A stretch of DNA of 64,000 bases from Paraphysoderma sedebokerense. Taxonomy: Eukaryota > Blastocladiomycota > Physodermatomycetes > Physodermatales > Physodermataceae. This document shows positions 36,400 through 47,782 of this stretch, piece by piece (position 1 is the stretch's first letter; each line of letters opens with the position of its first letter). The stretch covers positions 62,001 through 126,000 of the forward strand of contig JAHLJZ010000015.1 of assembly GCA_025602915.1 (NCBI GenBank). The letters run 5' to 3'. The position numbers and the translations under genes are program-made. The notes beneath the pieces were generated by a model. It ran no database searches and was not told the DNA's origin. It saw nothing but the letters and a program-made list of their open reading frames with translations.

Positions 36400-37785
36400 C
36401 TATTTTCCAACAAACCTCCTAAAACTCATATCCTCCATTTTCTTAGTATTTGGATCCTCAATATGTACATCTACATCTTCAACCTCTCCATCGTCTGATT
36501 CTTCCTCCTTTGCTAAGTTTTCCGTTGACTTCGGTTCAGATTCATCATTTAAATCTAAATCTTTCATCAGTGTCTGTAGGTTTTCTTGCTGTCGCTTTGA
36601 TTCTTTATTCTGACGAGACTCGATCAATGCATTCAAGGTAGGAAGGTATTCGCTGTTGATGTTGATCAATCGACACAATAGAACAGATTTGAAAGATTAG
36701 GTGAAGTCACTGAATAAAAAAATAGAAAAAATTTGGATACAAACCGTTCATATTCTTCTCTTCCTTTTTCCACTTTTTGTAAAAATTCATCAAAACCTTG
36801 ACCAGTGACCGCACTCACGCCGCAGACTTCAAAGTTTTCATAAAATTCTTCTAAAACTAAACTCATACTTTGGACTAAACTATTCATGTATGAATCTTCC
36901 CCTGAAGAAGACGTTGATGAATGTGCATGAAGTGCGGACTGGAAGGAAGTGAAATCTGTCATCCATGTTAAAGCGAATTGATGAGAAAGGACGTCGGTTT
37001 TGTTGAAAAGAAGGAGTAGCGGAAGATGTGACTTGTATATTATACTGGAGTGCGTTTTGTAGTAGTACATATACCAAAGCGAAAAGAGAGGAGTTAGAAA
37101 AGGAAACCTTACGTCAGGGTTTGATGAAATATGAAGACGTTACCTGCAAGCATACAACATATTACTCATGAAAGTACTGGCATTCTTACTTCTTGGTGTA
37201 TCGACAACATATGCAATCATAGTGGGATATCCCGCGGCCAGCGTCTCCGTAATAATACTACCACTGGCACTCCAGGTGAAAATTTCAATTTGTCCGGGTG
37301 TATCAATCAAAATATAATCTAAATCTTCACTGCGTTTCTCCAAGAAAGACAAGACTTGATCGAATTTTGTGGTGAAGAGATTAAGTGAGGTTATGATCGC
37401 ACCATTCGGTCCCAGAGAATATTGTTTCATTACTTCTTTGTAGTTTATTGTATCTCTTATGTCGATATTCGGAGTATATGGAAGATGAGTTACCGCCGGA
37501 TCGAGATTGATGATGTAGGGTTTCTTGGAAATGCTCCGTACATGAGCGTTTAAACGCTACAATATAGCCATTAACAACAAATAACATTAGCAATGGACAA
37601 CACAACGGAGACCGTATAAGGCCTCAGCACATCTACGATATGATGTCGCTAATCAAGATACTTACCTGCATAACCGTTGTCTTGCCAGATCCAGCCATGC
37701 CAATCAAAATGATCACTGTCGGTTTCTTTTTATTTGATGAAGCCATCGGATTATTACTAGCTTCAGTGGTTGCTGGGGTACTCAT
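36400..37785 (-). CDS. GPN1: GPN-loop GTPase 1 (RNA polymerase II import factor)
   Basis: A GTPase of the GPN1/Npa3/XAB1 family needed for assembly and nuclear import of RNA polymerase II. The start is [16 protein letters not shown] at 37785. P-loop [16 protein letters not shown], then [20 protein letters not shown], and the defining GPN loop [24 protein letters not shown] (switch II) follows. A further exon has the guanine-specificity motif [20 protein letters not shown] and [14 protein letters not shown]. The C-terminal acidic tail ([14 protein letters not shown]) ends FRRFVGK at 36400. Introns fall near 37.7, 37.1-37.5 and 36.7 kb. It shares a 184-bp head-to-head promoter with the next gene. 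Confidence 0.93.
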
Positions 37786-37969
37786 GGTTAAATTAAATGA
37801 TCAGAATAGAAATTGATAGTCAATTGGACCTTCGATGTCGAAGTACGGTAATGGAGTCTATTTTGTTGCTACAGGTGACGTGCACGTGATCTAATCAAGG
37901 TTTCATTAACTTGCTTTCCTATGTTCAAATGGGTAATCCCGTCGTCGCAATACATAGGTACCAATAGTT
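37786..37969. promoter_or_regulatory. 184-bp bidirectional promoter with CACGTGAT
   Basis: This is the only space between the divergent GPN1 and DUF3245-type start codons, so it must serve both. It contains GTGACGTGCACGTGAT (CACGTG at 37883-37888), an E-box like the one upstream of eL8. Motif role is inferred. Confidence 0.5.
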
Positions 37970-38955
37970 ATGGCATCCGAAGAACGAATCGACGTTGATA
38001 TGCTCCAAGCACAAATTGAGGTATCCGTCAATATGGCGAAATCATTGGTATCCTCTTGGCTTCCTGCTGAAGAGGTTCAACCCTCGGTCGCCAAACCCAC
38101 GAACATATCGAACATTATAACAGACTTTTCAGGAAGACCTCCAAGGTAAGGGGTTGAATAGGACATTTAAATTGATATATATTGAGACATATACCATAAC
38201 TATCTTTATATTGTTTTAATTTCCAGGCTGGGCCTCGGCGCAACTCCTCGAAGCCAGTCGCAGTCAACTTACAATTCGGCGAATGGAAATATGTACACAC
38301 TAGCCGAAAAAAAGTTACAATCAAAACTCACCAATAATAGAAAACGAAATCGTGATGAGTTTGATGACAGTGGTTTAACTCATTCGAATCCGAAGACTGG
38401 GCATTCAAAAGCGAAGAATAGCAGTAGACAAGGTATGATGACCGTTTTTAGTAACGGGAAATTTTATTAATTATATAATCGAGCGGTTAAATTGTGTGCT
38501 AATGCAGAATCTTTCGTCTAGTGGACGAATCCAGCGATGACGAAGAGAGCAAAACTAGAAGTATCACTAAAAAAGTTGGGTCAGTGAACTCAGCGAAGCA
38601 ATCTTTCGACCGACATGATCCGACGAATTCAAATACGACCAAAGCAATACCGTCGCCTGCATCGTCGCTACCGAATGCAGCGTCTAATAGCAATCTTCCA
38701 GGAGCGGTCACTTTGGCCACTGTGGAAGCTCAGGACGCGAAATTACAATCCGATATATCTATTACAAATGGTAACGATTCACAGAAAGGGGTCAAGAGCG
38801 TAGCGAACAGAACCGTTTCGACAGCGACTGACGTTTTAAATCATTATCTTAACAGTCGGTCCAATGGATCAGAGAAGAAAAAAAGAAAAAAGAAAAAGAA
38901 TAAGAACAAGAATAAAAATGATAGTTCAGCTACTGAAACGCAACTGGCAGACTGA
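37970..38955 (+). CDS. DUF3245-type protein with RPPRLGLGA motif
   Basis: Three exons. The start MASEERIDVDMLQAQIE at 37970 leads to an N-terminal helix ending SLVSSWLPAEE. Next is FSGRPPRLGLGATPRSQS, in which RPPR|LGLGA spans the first intron. The SWLP...RPPRLGLGA combination is, as I recall it, the hallmark of the conserved eukaryotic domain DUF3245, whose molecular role is poorly defined. The rest is disordered: acidic DESSDDEESK, serine/asparagine-rich stretches, and a very basic C-terminal run of lysine and asparagine (about 38875-38920) that looks like a nuclear or nucleolar localisation signal. It ends ETQLAD at 38955. A nuclear location is inference. Confidence 0.7.
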
Positions 38956-39324
38956 GTTGTTAACCGGAGTCTTTAATCAAGTGTTATTATGTTATATGTA
39001 AATAATTCATCCTCAATGACGAAATAAATCGGGCTTGTACACGAGCCGACTAGCATCGCTTTCTATTACCCATATGACAAGATTTAGACGATTCAAATTT
39101 GCTTTCGTTGTTTCCACAGAATAAACTTGAGAGATATCAATTTTAATGTAGGTACTACTATCGCCATTTTGGCGATGATAATGTCACCTTGTCGTCTAAC
39201 GGATTTGAGGTAATAAACAAAAACTGATGAAGCTATGACAGTTCCAACATTTCTATGATCTAATATCTTGCACTTAAGCCGTTTAGTTGAACATACCATC
39301 AAACTTCATAAGCAAATTGCGCAT
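38956..39324. other. Short intergenic region
   Basis: 369 bp between two plus-strand genes, with no domain-bearing frame. It should hold the DUF3245 gene's 3' UTR and the mIF3 promoter. Confidence 0.5.
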
Positions 39325-40218
39325 ATGTCATTTTTTATTAGCTATTCATTAAAGATCCGACCAGCTTTTCTCTCGATACGTGCGCAATTCCATTCATTCC
39401 CTTCGTCGCTCGCTAAGCATAACATACCCAAGCCAAAATCAAAGTCTTCAGCTCTCAAAAACGAGTCTATAGTCTCTCCGTCGGATGAAATACTACTAAT
39501 CAATCATACTGGCCAGTATATTGGTCGTTCTCTACTCTCCAAAACCTTGCAGCAACTGAAATCCGGCATCAAAAATGAATCAACTCAGTCGACTCCGATA
39601 GTTAGTTTTAAAACTCATGAACTAGTACAAATCGGAAAAAGACTATACAATCCGGTTAAAACTACATCGTCGTCTGAAGATAAGTCCTCCACACAATCAC
39701 AGCCACCCTCATCTCCGCCGACAGGATCACTGAGGTCTTCTTCTACCACGCCATACGAGTTACCGTTATGCAAAATCATTCCTAAACCTGAATCACCATC
39801 AAAATTATCGACCCAACCATCTTCTACCCCTTCATCATCGAAGTCGAAACCGAAACCACCCGGAATAACAGAGAAAGAAGTTCAAATTAGTACGATCGTA
39901 TCAACCCATGATTATGAAACGAAATTGAACAAGATTCGATATCTCCTTCAAAAAGGCCACAGAGTTAAAATAACGGTCATTCACAAAAAGATACAAACGC
40001 CGTCAAGGACTCCACCGATCCGAATATCAAAACAGGGAAAACAGAATGAACTCAAGAATTTTGCGGATCAGACGTTGACTCTCTTGAAGGATGAAATTGG
40101 CGTGATAGTGAAGTATCCGAACAACATTGGTGAAAGTAATAAAGGAAAAAGCACGAATCTTCTCAAAGTCCCTGGTAGTTCACTTATGAGCATCATTGTC
40201 GATCCAAAGAAGAAATGA
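39325..40218 (+). CDS. Mitochondrial translation initiation factor IF-3
   Basis: A single-exon gene of 297 residues. The ATG at 39325 (MSFFISYSLKIRPAFLSIRA) starts a basic, hydroxylated presequence with few acidic residues, typical of mitochondrial import; an upstream in-frame extension from 39268 lacks that character. The IF3 N-domain is marked by SDEILLINHTGQYIGRSL and by LPLCKIIPK. A long serine/proline-rich insert separates this from the C-domain: KEVQISTIVSTHDYETKLNK with IRYLLQKGHRVKITV, the usual helix-strand hallmark. The C-terminus is basic. Such loop insertions are common in fungal mitochondrial IF3 proteins, which are very divergent. It prevents premature subunit joining and checks the start codon in mitochondria. 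Confidence 0.85.
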   Translation: MSFFISYSLKIRPAFLSIRAQFHSFPSSLAKHNIPKPKSKSSALKNESIVSPSDEILLINHTGQYIGRSLLSKTLQQLKSGIKNESTQSTPIVSFKTHELVQIGKRLYNPVKTTSSSEDKSSTQSQPPSSPPTGSLRSSSTTPYELPLCKIIPKPESPSKLSTQPSSTPSSSKSKPKPPGITEKEVQISTIVSTHDYETKLNKIRYLLQKGHRVKITVIHKKIQTPSRTPPIRISKQGKQNELKNFADQTLTLLKDEIGVIVKYPNNIGESNKGKSTNLLKVPGSSLMSIIVDPKKK

Positions 40219-40499
40219 AAAATCGTGTGCTTTTGTAAGATTTCAATTATCTGATCCAGTCCCCGAATCGCTTAATACAGATACCATTGGAATCGGAATC
40301 GATGACATTAGGAGCTAAATGATTGTGTATGCTGTCTATGCCAGCTAACGTCTTTAATAAACAATGTTGAATTCCACACCGTCTATTCATACCTTAGTAC
40401 TCCAAAGTAATAAAAACAGGAACTGCATTCTACAGAGTCGAGGGACAAATACAAAGAATCAAAACCAACTAGTCAGAAAACTTAAATTTCTATAAGCGT

Positions 40500-43400
40500 T
40501 CACAGTCCTACATGGCCATCCTTCTTATCATCAATCATCTCCTGTTTGCCAACGCCCTGAATAGACGCTTTTGAGCCCGCCTTATTTAATGCTCTCTTAG
40601 ATCCCTTGATTGCCATTTTCTCGTCTTTGTCCGCCTTCGCGATCGGCGCATCATTTTGTGCCTTAATTGAATGACGAGAATTCTTTAATGATTTAGCTGA
40701 TTTTGACTTCGTCTGAAGTTGCGCAGTTTGCAATGAGCCATCACTCTGATCCGATGGATTCGCGTTCATCGCATTTTGAGATGATGCACGTTTGAATTCG
40801 TCAGTTTTGGTCACTGATGGATTATCGTTTTTGAGTGAATTTTTGGATACCACTTTGGGTGTTACAGGTGGCGTAGAGTTGGATTTTGTGTCGCTAAGGT
40901 CGCGGATGGAGTTGGTTGACGTCGCAAGAGTTGTCGAAGTTTGACCCTTAACCTCGGCCGATGATGCTGACTTCGCCATTGACGCTCTAGACTGAGTTCT
41001 TGACTTGGTACCAAATTCCTCAAGTGGAATATTTTCATTATATTCATCATTCACCGAGACGTCAGGCTTGGAAGCCGACTTCTCTGTGATGTCGCGCTTG
41101 CTGTATTTTACAGACTGCTTAGAGATTACCCTATTTAATTCCGGTGAATTCGAACCCTTTGTAGAGTCATAATCAGGTGAAGCGACCGCATTTGCCAACG
41201 AATCCGTGATATTAGCGTCATCTGTACGATTCAAAACTTCAAACGATACATTCTTGATAGACTTTTGGGATCTATTTTTCTTAGCCAGTCGGATGTGGGA
41301 TTCTGATAGCTTATGGGAAGAACCAGAAATTGGTCGGTTCCCGCCGTTATTTACTTCTTGTACACCGTGTGTCTCTGTCGCAGAAACAACATGTTCAGCG
41401 GTATGGAGAACAGGATTAGAGGATCCCACATTTGAACGCGAAACTGTCGACTTCTTCAAATTCGAGCTTGACTTTGATTGAGCCTCTGATGCGACCGACC
41501 GTTTCGAATTAGATTTCGGGAGAATACTTTGATCAGCGATATCTAAATTCATAATGTCAGGTGAGTTTCAATCAGAATTCAAAACGCTTAACAACATACC
41601 ATCTGGTTCATTCCTTAGTTCCCCTTGGTCAGTCGATGATTCAATTGCTTCTGACACTCTCGAGAACTCAAATTTTCCAGATTGATTGGTATCAGCTGGA
41701 GCAATTACATCAACCTCCGCAACTTCAGTATTTTTCAGATTTAATTTGTTTGAGCTCCCGCTTGAGTGCGCATGAACGGAACCTCTAGACTGGTTTCGCG
41801 AGACTTTCACCTCTTGATCAACAGCTGAGATATCTTTCTCTGATATAACAGCCGCTTTAAAATCCGCATTAGAGGCCGCCTTATTTTGGATTGACTGACT
41901 GGACTTTGCTTGCTTCAAATCATTGCTTGTTTTTAAAGTCGCGGTCGTTGCAGTATTCGCATTTGCATCCGTAGGTAAGGGCTGAAGAGATTTAGCAGTC
42001 TCCGAATCTCTATTGGAGTTAGTGACTTCTTTGTCTCTGATCAAAACATTCGGATTCGACTTATTACCGACACCTTGGGCGCTCGTTGTTTCCGCCGATT
42101 CGGGCTCTTGGGGTAAATTAGTAGATTTGGATCTCTTCTGAATTTCAGAAGATGACTTCGACGTATCGGAATTCACATTTTGCAAACTCTTTTTTGACTT
42201 TGCTTTCTCTTTGACATAGTATGGTGAAATTTCGATAGAATCTTTGTATACTTGTTGCTCGGGACTTTCTGATGGCTCTGGCCCAGATTTCATGACAAAT
42301 TCGGATTCAGGAGCTGTGGCAACAACATTTTGTAAACTCTTTTTCGACTTGGATTTGGCAATGTTGGCAGCAGAGGAATCCGTATTCGACGTCACATTTG
42401 AAATAGATTTCTTCGAATTGGTCTTTTCAATTTTAATATTTTCCTGTGCGGCATTTACATCGCGAGTGCTTTTTTTCGACTGAAAGCCATCACTTGTTTC
42501 TTCGGGGAATTGAGGATTAGATCCCTGACGCTGGATGTTTTGTAGAGATTTGTTTGATTTTGTCTTTCCCTGTTTCAACTTGTCGTTTGAAGATGTCTCT
42601 TTTTGAATATCTTTAGACGATGATGTTCCGGAATTTGCCAAATCAGGTTCAGTATCGGTTGACTTTGAAGCGAGATGATCAATCGATGCTTTCGATTTTG
42701 CTTTCGATATTTGAGTGTTGCTCATTTTTCTAGCAACCTCTTCAACATGGTCTGCGTGGTTCGCTTTTCTGTTGTCAGATTTATCATCAATATTCGAGGG
42801 CAATTGGTCTTGAATATCTTTAACTGAATGGGACTTTGCCAGCGTCATATCGGAATTGTCGGATTCAGTTTTCTTTAAGGGGACGTTATCGATTGATTTT
42901 TTGGATTCGTAATTCGCTACTGAATTGACATTTTCGAGGGTGGAAACCTCTGTAACATGATGTGCTGACTCGATGTTGTCTGTTAAATCGCGGTTAATCA
43001 AAACGTTAGACCCGGTTCTATCTGACAATTTTCGGGATTTCGCTTTTTCCATCTGGATACTTTGTTCTGCAGCACTGATGTTCTTCGCAGAACTTGCAAT
43101 CGCCATTCGAGAACCTACAGAGTTCGATTTGCTGGAAGGTGCGGGATTGACAGTTTGACTCTTGTGTTTCTGCACTGAAGATTTAGATTGAGTTCGAGAG
43201 GATAATTGCGTCGCGGAGGCAGAGTTCGACCGATTCTGGGTTGTTTCAGTAATTCTTATTTGTTCGGACAGAGGATTAACATCACTTAAAAGACAACAGT
43301 GTAATGAGTCTCTTACTTACCCTCTTTCCAACACACGACTTGTAGTTGCCGAGTCCCTTCCTTTATTTAGTTTAACTTGTCTCAAAATCTGACTGAGATC

Positions 43401-45549
43401 ACCCCCCAATTCCTTAACATAATCAAAAAGAATTTTCTCGGCTTTAGTCCATGTCCCGCTCTGAATCTCTTTTTCTGCTTCTTCTTGTTCTTCCATACTA
43501 ATTGATGAAGTTTAAAGTTAACGTCAGAAAATATTCAATGAGAAAGCACAATATAACATAAAATAAAGTAACGAACTTTAAAGACCAATCTTCTTCTTCT
43601 ATCAATTTGTATTTAAACTTAACCAATTCTTTCATGAATTCAGGATGATTTAATCCAAATCTGAATGCCTCGTCCAAAGCAGCTTCACAACCGATGTAAT
43701 CATTGTGATACAAATGAGCCTACACTCAAAACACGAAAATTGAGTACTAGAGTTCCATGTAACCGTAGTTGCGCACAAAACGACAACATACCCTGGCGAG
43801 TAAAAAGTTGGTTTCGGCCATCAACAAACGGAAGTTTGCATCGTTCATTAAATTTTTGTCGGCGCATGTCATGTCGTTGAGTAATTGTTCGAGTCTGTCT
43901 CTGGCGGTAGACCATTCATTCGCGACAACTAATTTTTGCACCGACTTGAAGCGGTCGGCAAAATCAGAAACGCTTTATGCTGGGGTCAGCATCAACATAA
44001 TACAATACTTGATACTTGAACTAGAACTTACTTGACCAATATCTGCGGTGCTGGGACGGAATGTTTGGTACTTTCATTCTTTACAACAACTCCTCAACAC
44101 GGTCTTCTGATTTGACATTGTTTTCTTCTTCAATCCCAACAAACTCATCGTCGTCCAGATAATACTCTTCTTTCTTCGTGAATTCAAGCACGGGGTCAGC
44201 ATTATTGTACTCACTCTTATCATGATCAATTTTCGTCCCTCCGGTACGACGATACGCTGTCTTCGGTCTAGCCTGAACCTTCGCCATACTGGACGCGGAT
44301 CGTTGATGTACACCTTCAGCCGACGATGATGATTTACGATTACGAGAAGCAGGAGGTGCGCTCTGTGATCTTTCCGTTGACTTGTTTGATCCCAAACGTT
44401 GTCTAGAGGTTTCGCGACCTCGGTGGATTTTGGGGGAGTTTTGTCCGGAGCGGACAGAACCGGCTAAAGATTTTGTATACAAGTCTGTCGTTTTCTGGAG
44501 GAGACGCAGAGGCTTTGTATATATGTATACAGATTAGTTGAACCCGATATCTGTATTCTCAATAAACAAGACATTTTGTAGTTACCTCATTCGAACCTGG
44601 TAATTTCTTGGTGCCCACAACCTTGTTATTCTCTATGGACTTTCTAATTGCAATCTAATACGTAAACAACACAAAAACAAAGAGTAGTCAAAAATCTTAA
44701 GAACCAACAAAAACTCCTATATCCCAGACTTTATAACGCTGAATTTACCTCTACTTCACGATCCAGTGCTCTTTTATCATCCAACTTGGCAATCATCTCT
44801 TCCCTCTCCATTCTATCAAGCTTCAATTGTCTCGCTTTAAACTCTTTCGCAATAACAATACTCCCATCTTTATCAACCTACAACACCAAACCAAAAATAA
44901 CAATCAGTCAAAACACTTTGATATTGAACACATCAAGTTGACCACATCAAGATGGAAATTTTAGAAAATAGACATACGATTCCCAATTTTTCTAAATGTT
45001 TTCTGGTGACGGGTGAATTAAAGTAATCGTGTAAAGACTCGTCTAATAAAGGTTCATAAGTCGGCATATGTGTCGTAACGAGGTTTACATCGTATGTTCG
45101 TTCTCGGATACGAAGATCACGAAATAGTTGTCTATTATTGTCAGTTATATCCCCGACCGAAACCGAAAAACAAAGAAAAGGAAGGATGGTTAATTCAGGT
45201 CCTTTTGAGGGGTTACGACTGGTTACAATGTAACGTTTTGCGGGGGGTACATTTTACCTCAAAATGTACGAATTGTATCTAAACCCCTGAAATGACGAAA
45301 TTCATGATTCCTCCCAAATCCGTTTGACTCTTAAATTTCCCCAATGCAAACAGTTTCAAAAAAAACAAAACAAAAAAGTAACAAAACTACAAACCTCGAA
45401 TCATCATCCCCACCCTTTCCTTCAGCTTTCAGTTTTCCATTATCCAAAAGTCCACTCGCTACAATCTCTTTCACCTCTTTCGTATCTTTTACCACATTCA
45501 CATCGTTAAGGTCTTCCTCGAATGCACTTGTCGGTGTGGATTCGTTCAT
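40500..45549 (-). CDS. Large ERICH3-like (putative flagellar) protein with TPR-like middle and serine/lysine repeat tail
   Basis: The start is MNESTPTSAFEEDLNDVN at 45549. After intron 1 comes RQLFRDLRIRERTYDV, then MPTYEPLLDESLHDYFNSPV with TRKHLEKLGIVDKDGSI. This follows the N-terminus of human ERICH3 (YNSLMDKHLAGYFNNTRIRR with HLLRSGLITRSGRI), a cilium-associated protein. Next are a basic/serine region (44.5-44.1 kb), a helical TPR-like stretch (ANEWSTARDRLEQLL, LARAHLYHNDYIGCEAALDE, SGTWTKAEKILFDYVKELG), and a ~900-residue low-complexity tail with many copies of a motif like AKSKKSLQNV. It ends at 40500. The weakest join is near 44040-44130, where the first part can also end at VEELL-stop; two separate genes are possible. 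A hairpin lies in intron 1. Homology is by eye and limited to the N-terminus. Confidence 0.55.
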
Positions 45550-45976
45550 TGAGAAGTAGGTAGTTAGTTAGTTAGTTATAAATGAACAGTAGATTCGGGG
45601 TCGTGTAGTATTGAAAGAATGATGTTGGGGAGGTAATAAAACTCGACGATGGTGGTGAAGTATGTATAATAAATTCGGACAGAATAAAGGGGTAAGGGTA
45701 AAATAACAGTTGGAATGAAGGATCAAGATACAAAAACTGTAGACAATTTTTCCCCCTTTTTTTTCTTTTGTTTGAGTTGTATCTATCTCGTACGAATTTT
45801 ACAAATCCAAAATTTTGAACACGAAAACTTGACGACACTAACGGATGATCGTCAGTCAGATCGTCAATTCTTAAAAATTCCACTCAAACCCGCTCTCGTC
45901 GCAAATGATAATACAAAAAACCCAAATAAAACACAAACTACCGTTCAAGTATAATCTATCATCTACAATCTACAAT
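45550..45976. promoter_or_regulatory. Short intergenic region with GTTA microsatellite
   Basis: 427 bp between the ERICH3-like start and the CutA stop. A (GTTA)n run lies at ~45559-45578, 10-30 bp upstream of the ERICH3-like ATG and so probably in its 5' UTR. No gene was seen. Confidence 0.5.
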
Positions 45977-46680
45977 CTACAATTCCCCCTTCCCTCGCCC
46001 ATCCGACTCCGTCCCCACCGTTCCCGCATCCTTCGTCGACCCATGAATCCTACCAATTCAAACCACAAAAAATCAGAAACCTAAAACCCAAACCGAAAAC
46101 CAAAAAAAAAACTTGGAAAAAAAATATCAACGCACCAATTCAAATACCGCTGATTCCCTTCTTCAATCTTCATCGACACGAGTTCCGGCGTATCGTACGG
46201 ATGTGTCTGGATTATATACCGACTCAACTCGTCGATCAAAGTACCCCTCGTTTTAATAATTAACAATAGTTCTTCGTCTTTCTGGATCGAGTCGTTCCAG
46301 TAGTATCTTTGAACGAAAACGGGTAAACAGAATTAGAGTTCTAGAAATACGGTTGACACTGTAACACATGATATGATTAAAGTGGAGGATGGTAATTACA
46401 TGGACGTCACTTTAGGTACGATATTCACACACGCCGCTAATTTCTTGGAAACAAGGTTCGAACCTATTTCTTGTGCGGCTTTTTCATTCGGGACAGTGCA
46501 ATACACAACCCTTGCGTCCGGGTTTTGTTGCACTAAACTCGACCCGGACCCGGCGGGCGTGGAAGAGACCGTGGAACTAGACATTGCAGTAGAGTAAGAA
46601 GAAAATAAGAGAGGGGTGATGACGGGGTGGAAGGTGAGAGATAGAAGGGTTGGGAGGGTGGGTAGCTTCCTTAGAAGCAT
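45977..46680 (-). CDS. CUTA: CutA1 divalent-ion tolerance protein homologue
   Basis: A small trimeric PII-like fold protein. Three exons. The ATG at 46680 gives MLLRKLPTLPTLLSLTFHPV, a leucine/arginine-rich leader suggesting import into mitochondria or the secretory route; a second ATG (MSSSTVSSTP) would give a cytosolic form. The core begins ARVVYCTVPNEKAAQEIGSN and LVSKKLAACVNIVPKVTSM, the CutA signature. Exon 2 has YYWNDSIQKDEELLLIIKTR, then QTHPYDTPELVSMKIEEGNQ and RYLNW. Exon 3 adds IHGSTKDAG and a short tail (stop 45977). All key family motifs are present. The role is still debated (copper tolerance in bacteria; protein anchoring in animals). Confidence 0.93.
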
Positions 46681-46892
46681 TGAAGTGGGGGACTGTAAGT
46701 GGAGATTGAGTTGTATTTGGGAACGCCCACTTGAACATCAATCTTTTACATACCAAATCGATGAAACAAAAGCAATATATAAACAAGCGAGATATTAGTT
46801 AAGCGAAATCACACTGTCTAATCTGACAATAGACAAAGGCTCCAAAAAAAAAATGCAAAAACTATACATCATTAATCAAAAGAATAAAAAAC

Positions 46893-46973
46893 CGACGTCG
46901 ACAGGACTTGAACCTGTGCGGGCAGAGCCCATGAGATTTCAGTCTCACTCCTTAACCACTCGGACACGACGTC
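46893..46973 (-). tRNA. tRNA-Ser(TGA), anticodon loop one base short
   Basis: Reverse-strand cloverleaf with a 7-bp acceptor stem GACGTCG/CGACGTC, D-arm TCCGAGTGGTTAAGGA, type II variable arm GGGC-TCT-GCCC, and T-arm ACAGG-TTCAAGT-CCTGT. A pol III terminator of six Ts follows just past the G discriminator. The extra arm and D-arm are those of serine tRNA. The anticodon stem TGAGA/TCTCA encloses only six bases (CTGAAA), where functional fungal tRNA-Ser(UGA) has seven (CTTGAAA). Everything else is intact, so this is either a slightly broken copy or a one-base assembly deletion. The A and B boxes are readable. Confidence 0.85.
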
Positions 46974-47782
46974 TCGTTACACCAGGAGCTAAATACTTAA
47001 TTAGCTACCATGACATGGCTAAACGTGAGAAAACTAAACATGTTGCTACGAATCGATTTGCATCTTACAAGTCCGCAGTTTAAATAGGCTTTCTTGACCA
47101 CAAAAAGAATCACCAACATTTCGGCTGAACAAACATCATTTTTTTTATTACACAACTTGGTTTCATAAAATGAAACTCACACAGCCTTTCGTTATGATAC
47201 AAACACACGAGGCAAAACTACTAGCGATAGGAGAAAAATTACGTTCAAGTCTATACAGGGAGTTATACAAGTAGGAAAAAAACTACACAAAAAAGAAAGT
47301 ACTAGCTAATACAGTTTTTCAAAATCAGTTAAGACTTTAAAGCTATACAGCTGATTTCCCTTGCCCGTGGACAAAGTTGCCAGGGAAAGGGAGAATCAAA
47401 GTAAGTATATACAACGCAATAAAGGAAAAGATAGATAAGCAATAAGAGGAGTTTTGTCGATATGAATGAAACACCATTTTGACGGTTTTGACGAGCGGTG
47501 GCGTTTTGGTTTGTATAATACACGCAAAGACTGCAATGATAGGATCCGCAAGCGGAGTAGTCCGAATAAAGGAATAATAGAATGACGATAACGAATAACT
47601 AAAAACTAAAACAAAATAGACAACATAATAATTAATCACTTTTCACTAACTCTCTTTGACTTCGGCCATCGGCACTCAATCTCTTTTACGGCGATCTCGT
47701 TTAATTTACTGGTACTAAAGCCCTCGTCCAGCGATCTTCTGTACCACTTTTTGTAGAAGATGGGCTTGCTTTACCGACAAGA
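46974..47782. other. Intergenic region between tRNA and Ndt80-type gene
   Basis: About 0.8 kb, AT-rich, with only short frames. It likely holds the long 3' UTR of the Ndt80-type gene. No further RNA gene was seen. Confidence 0.45.
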
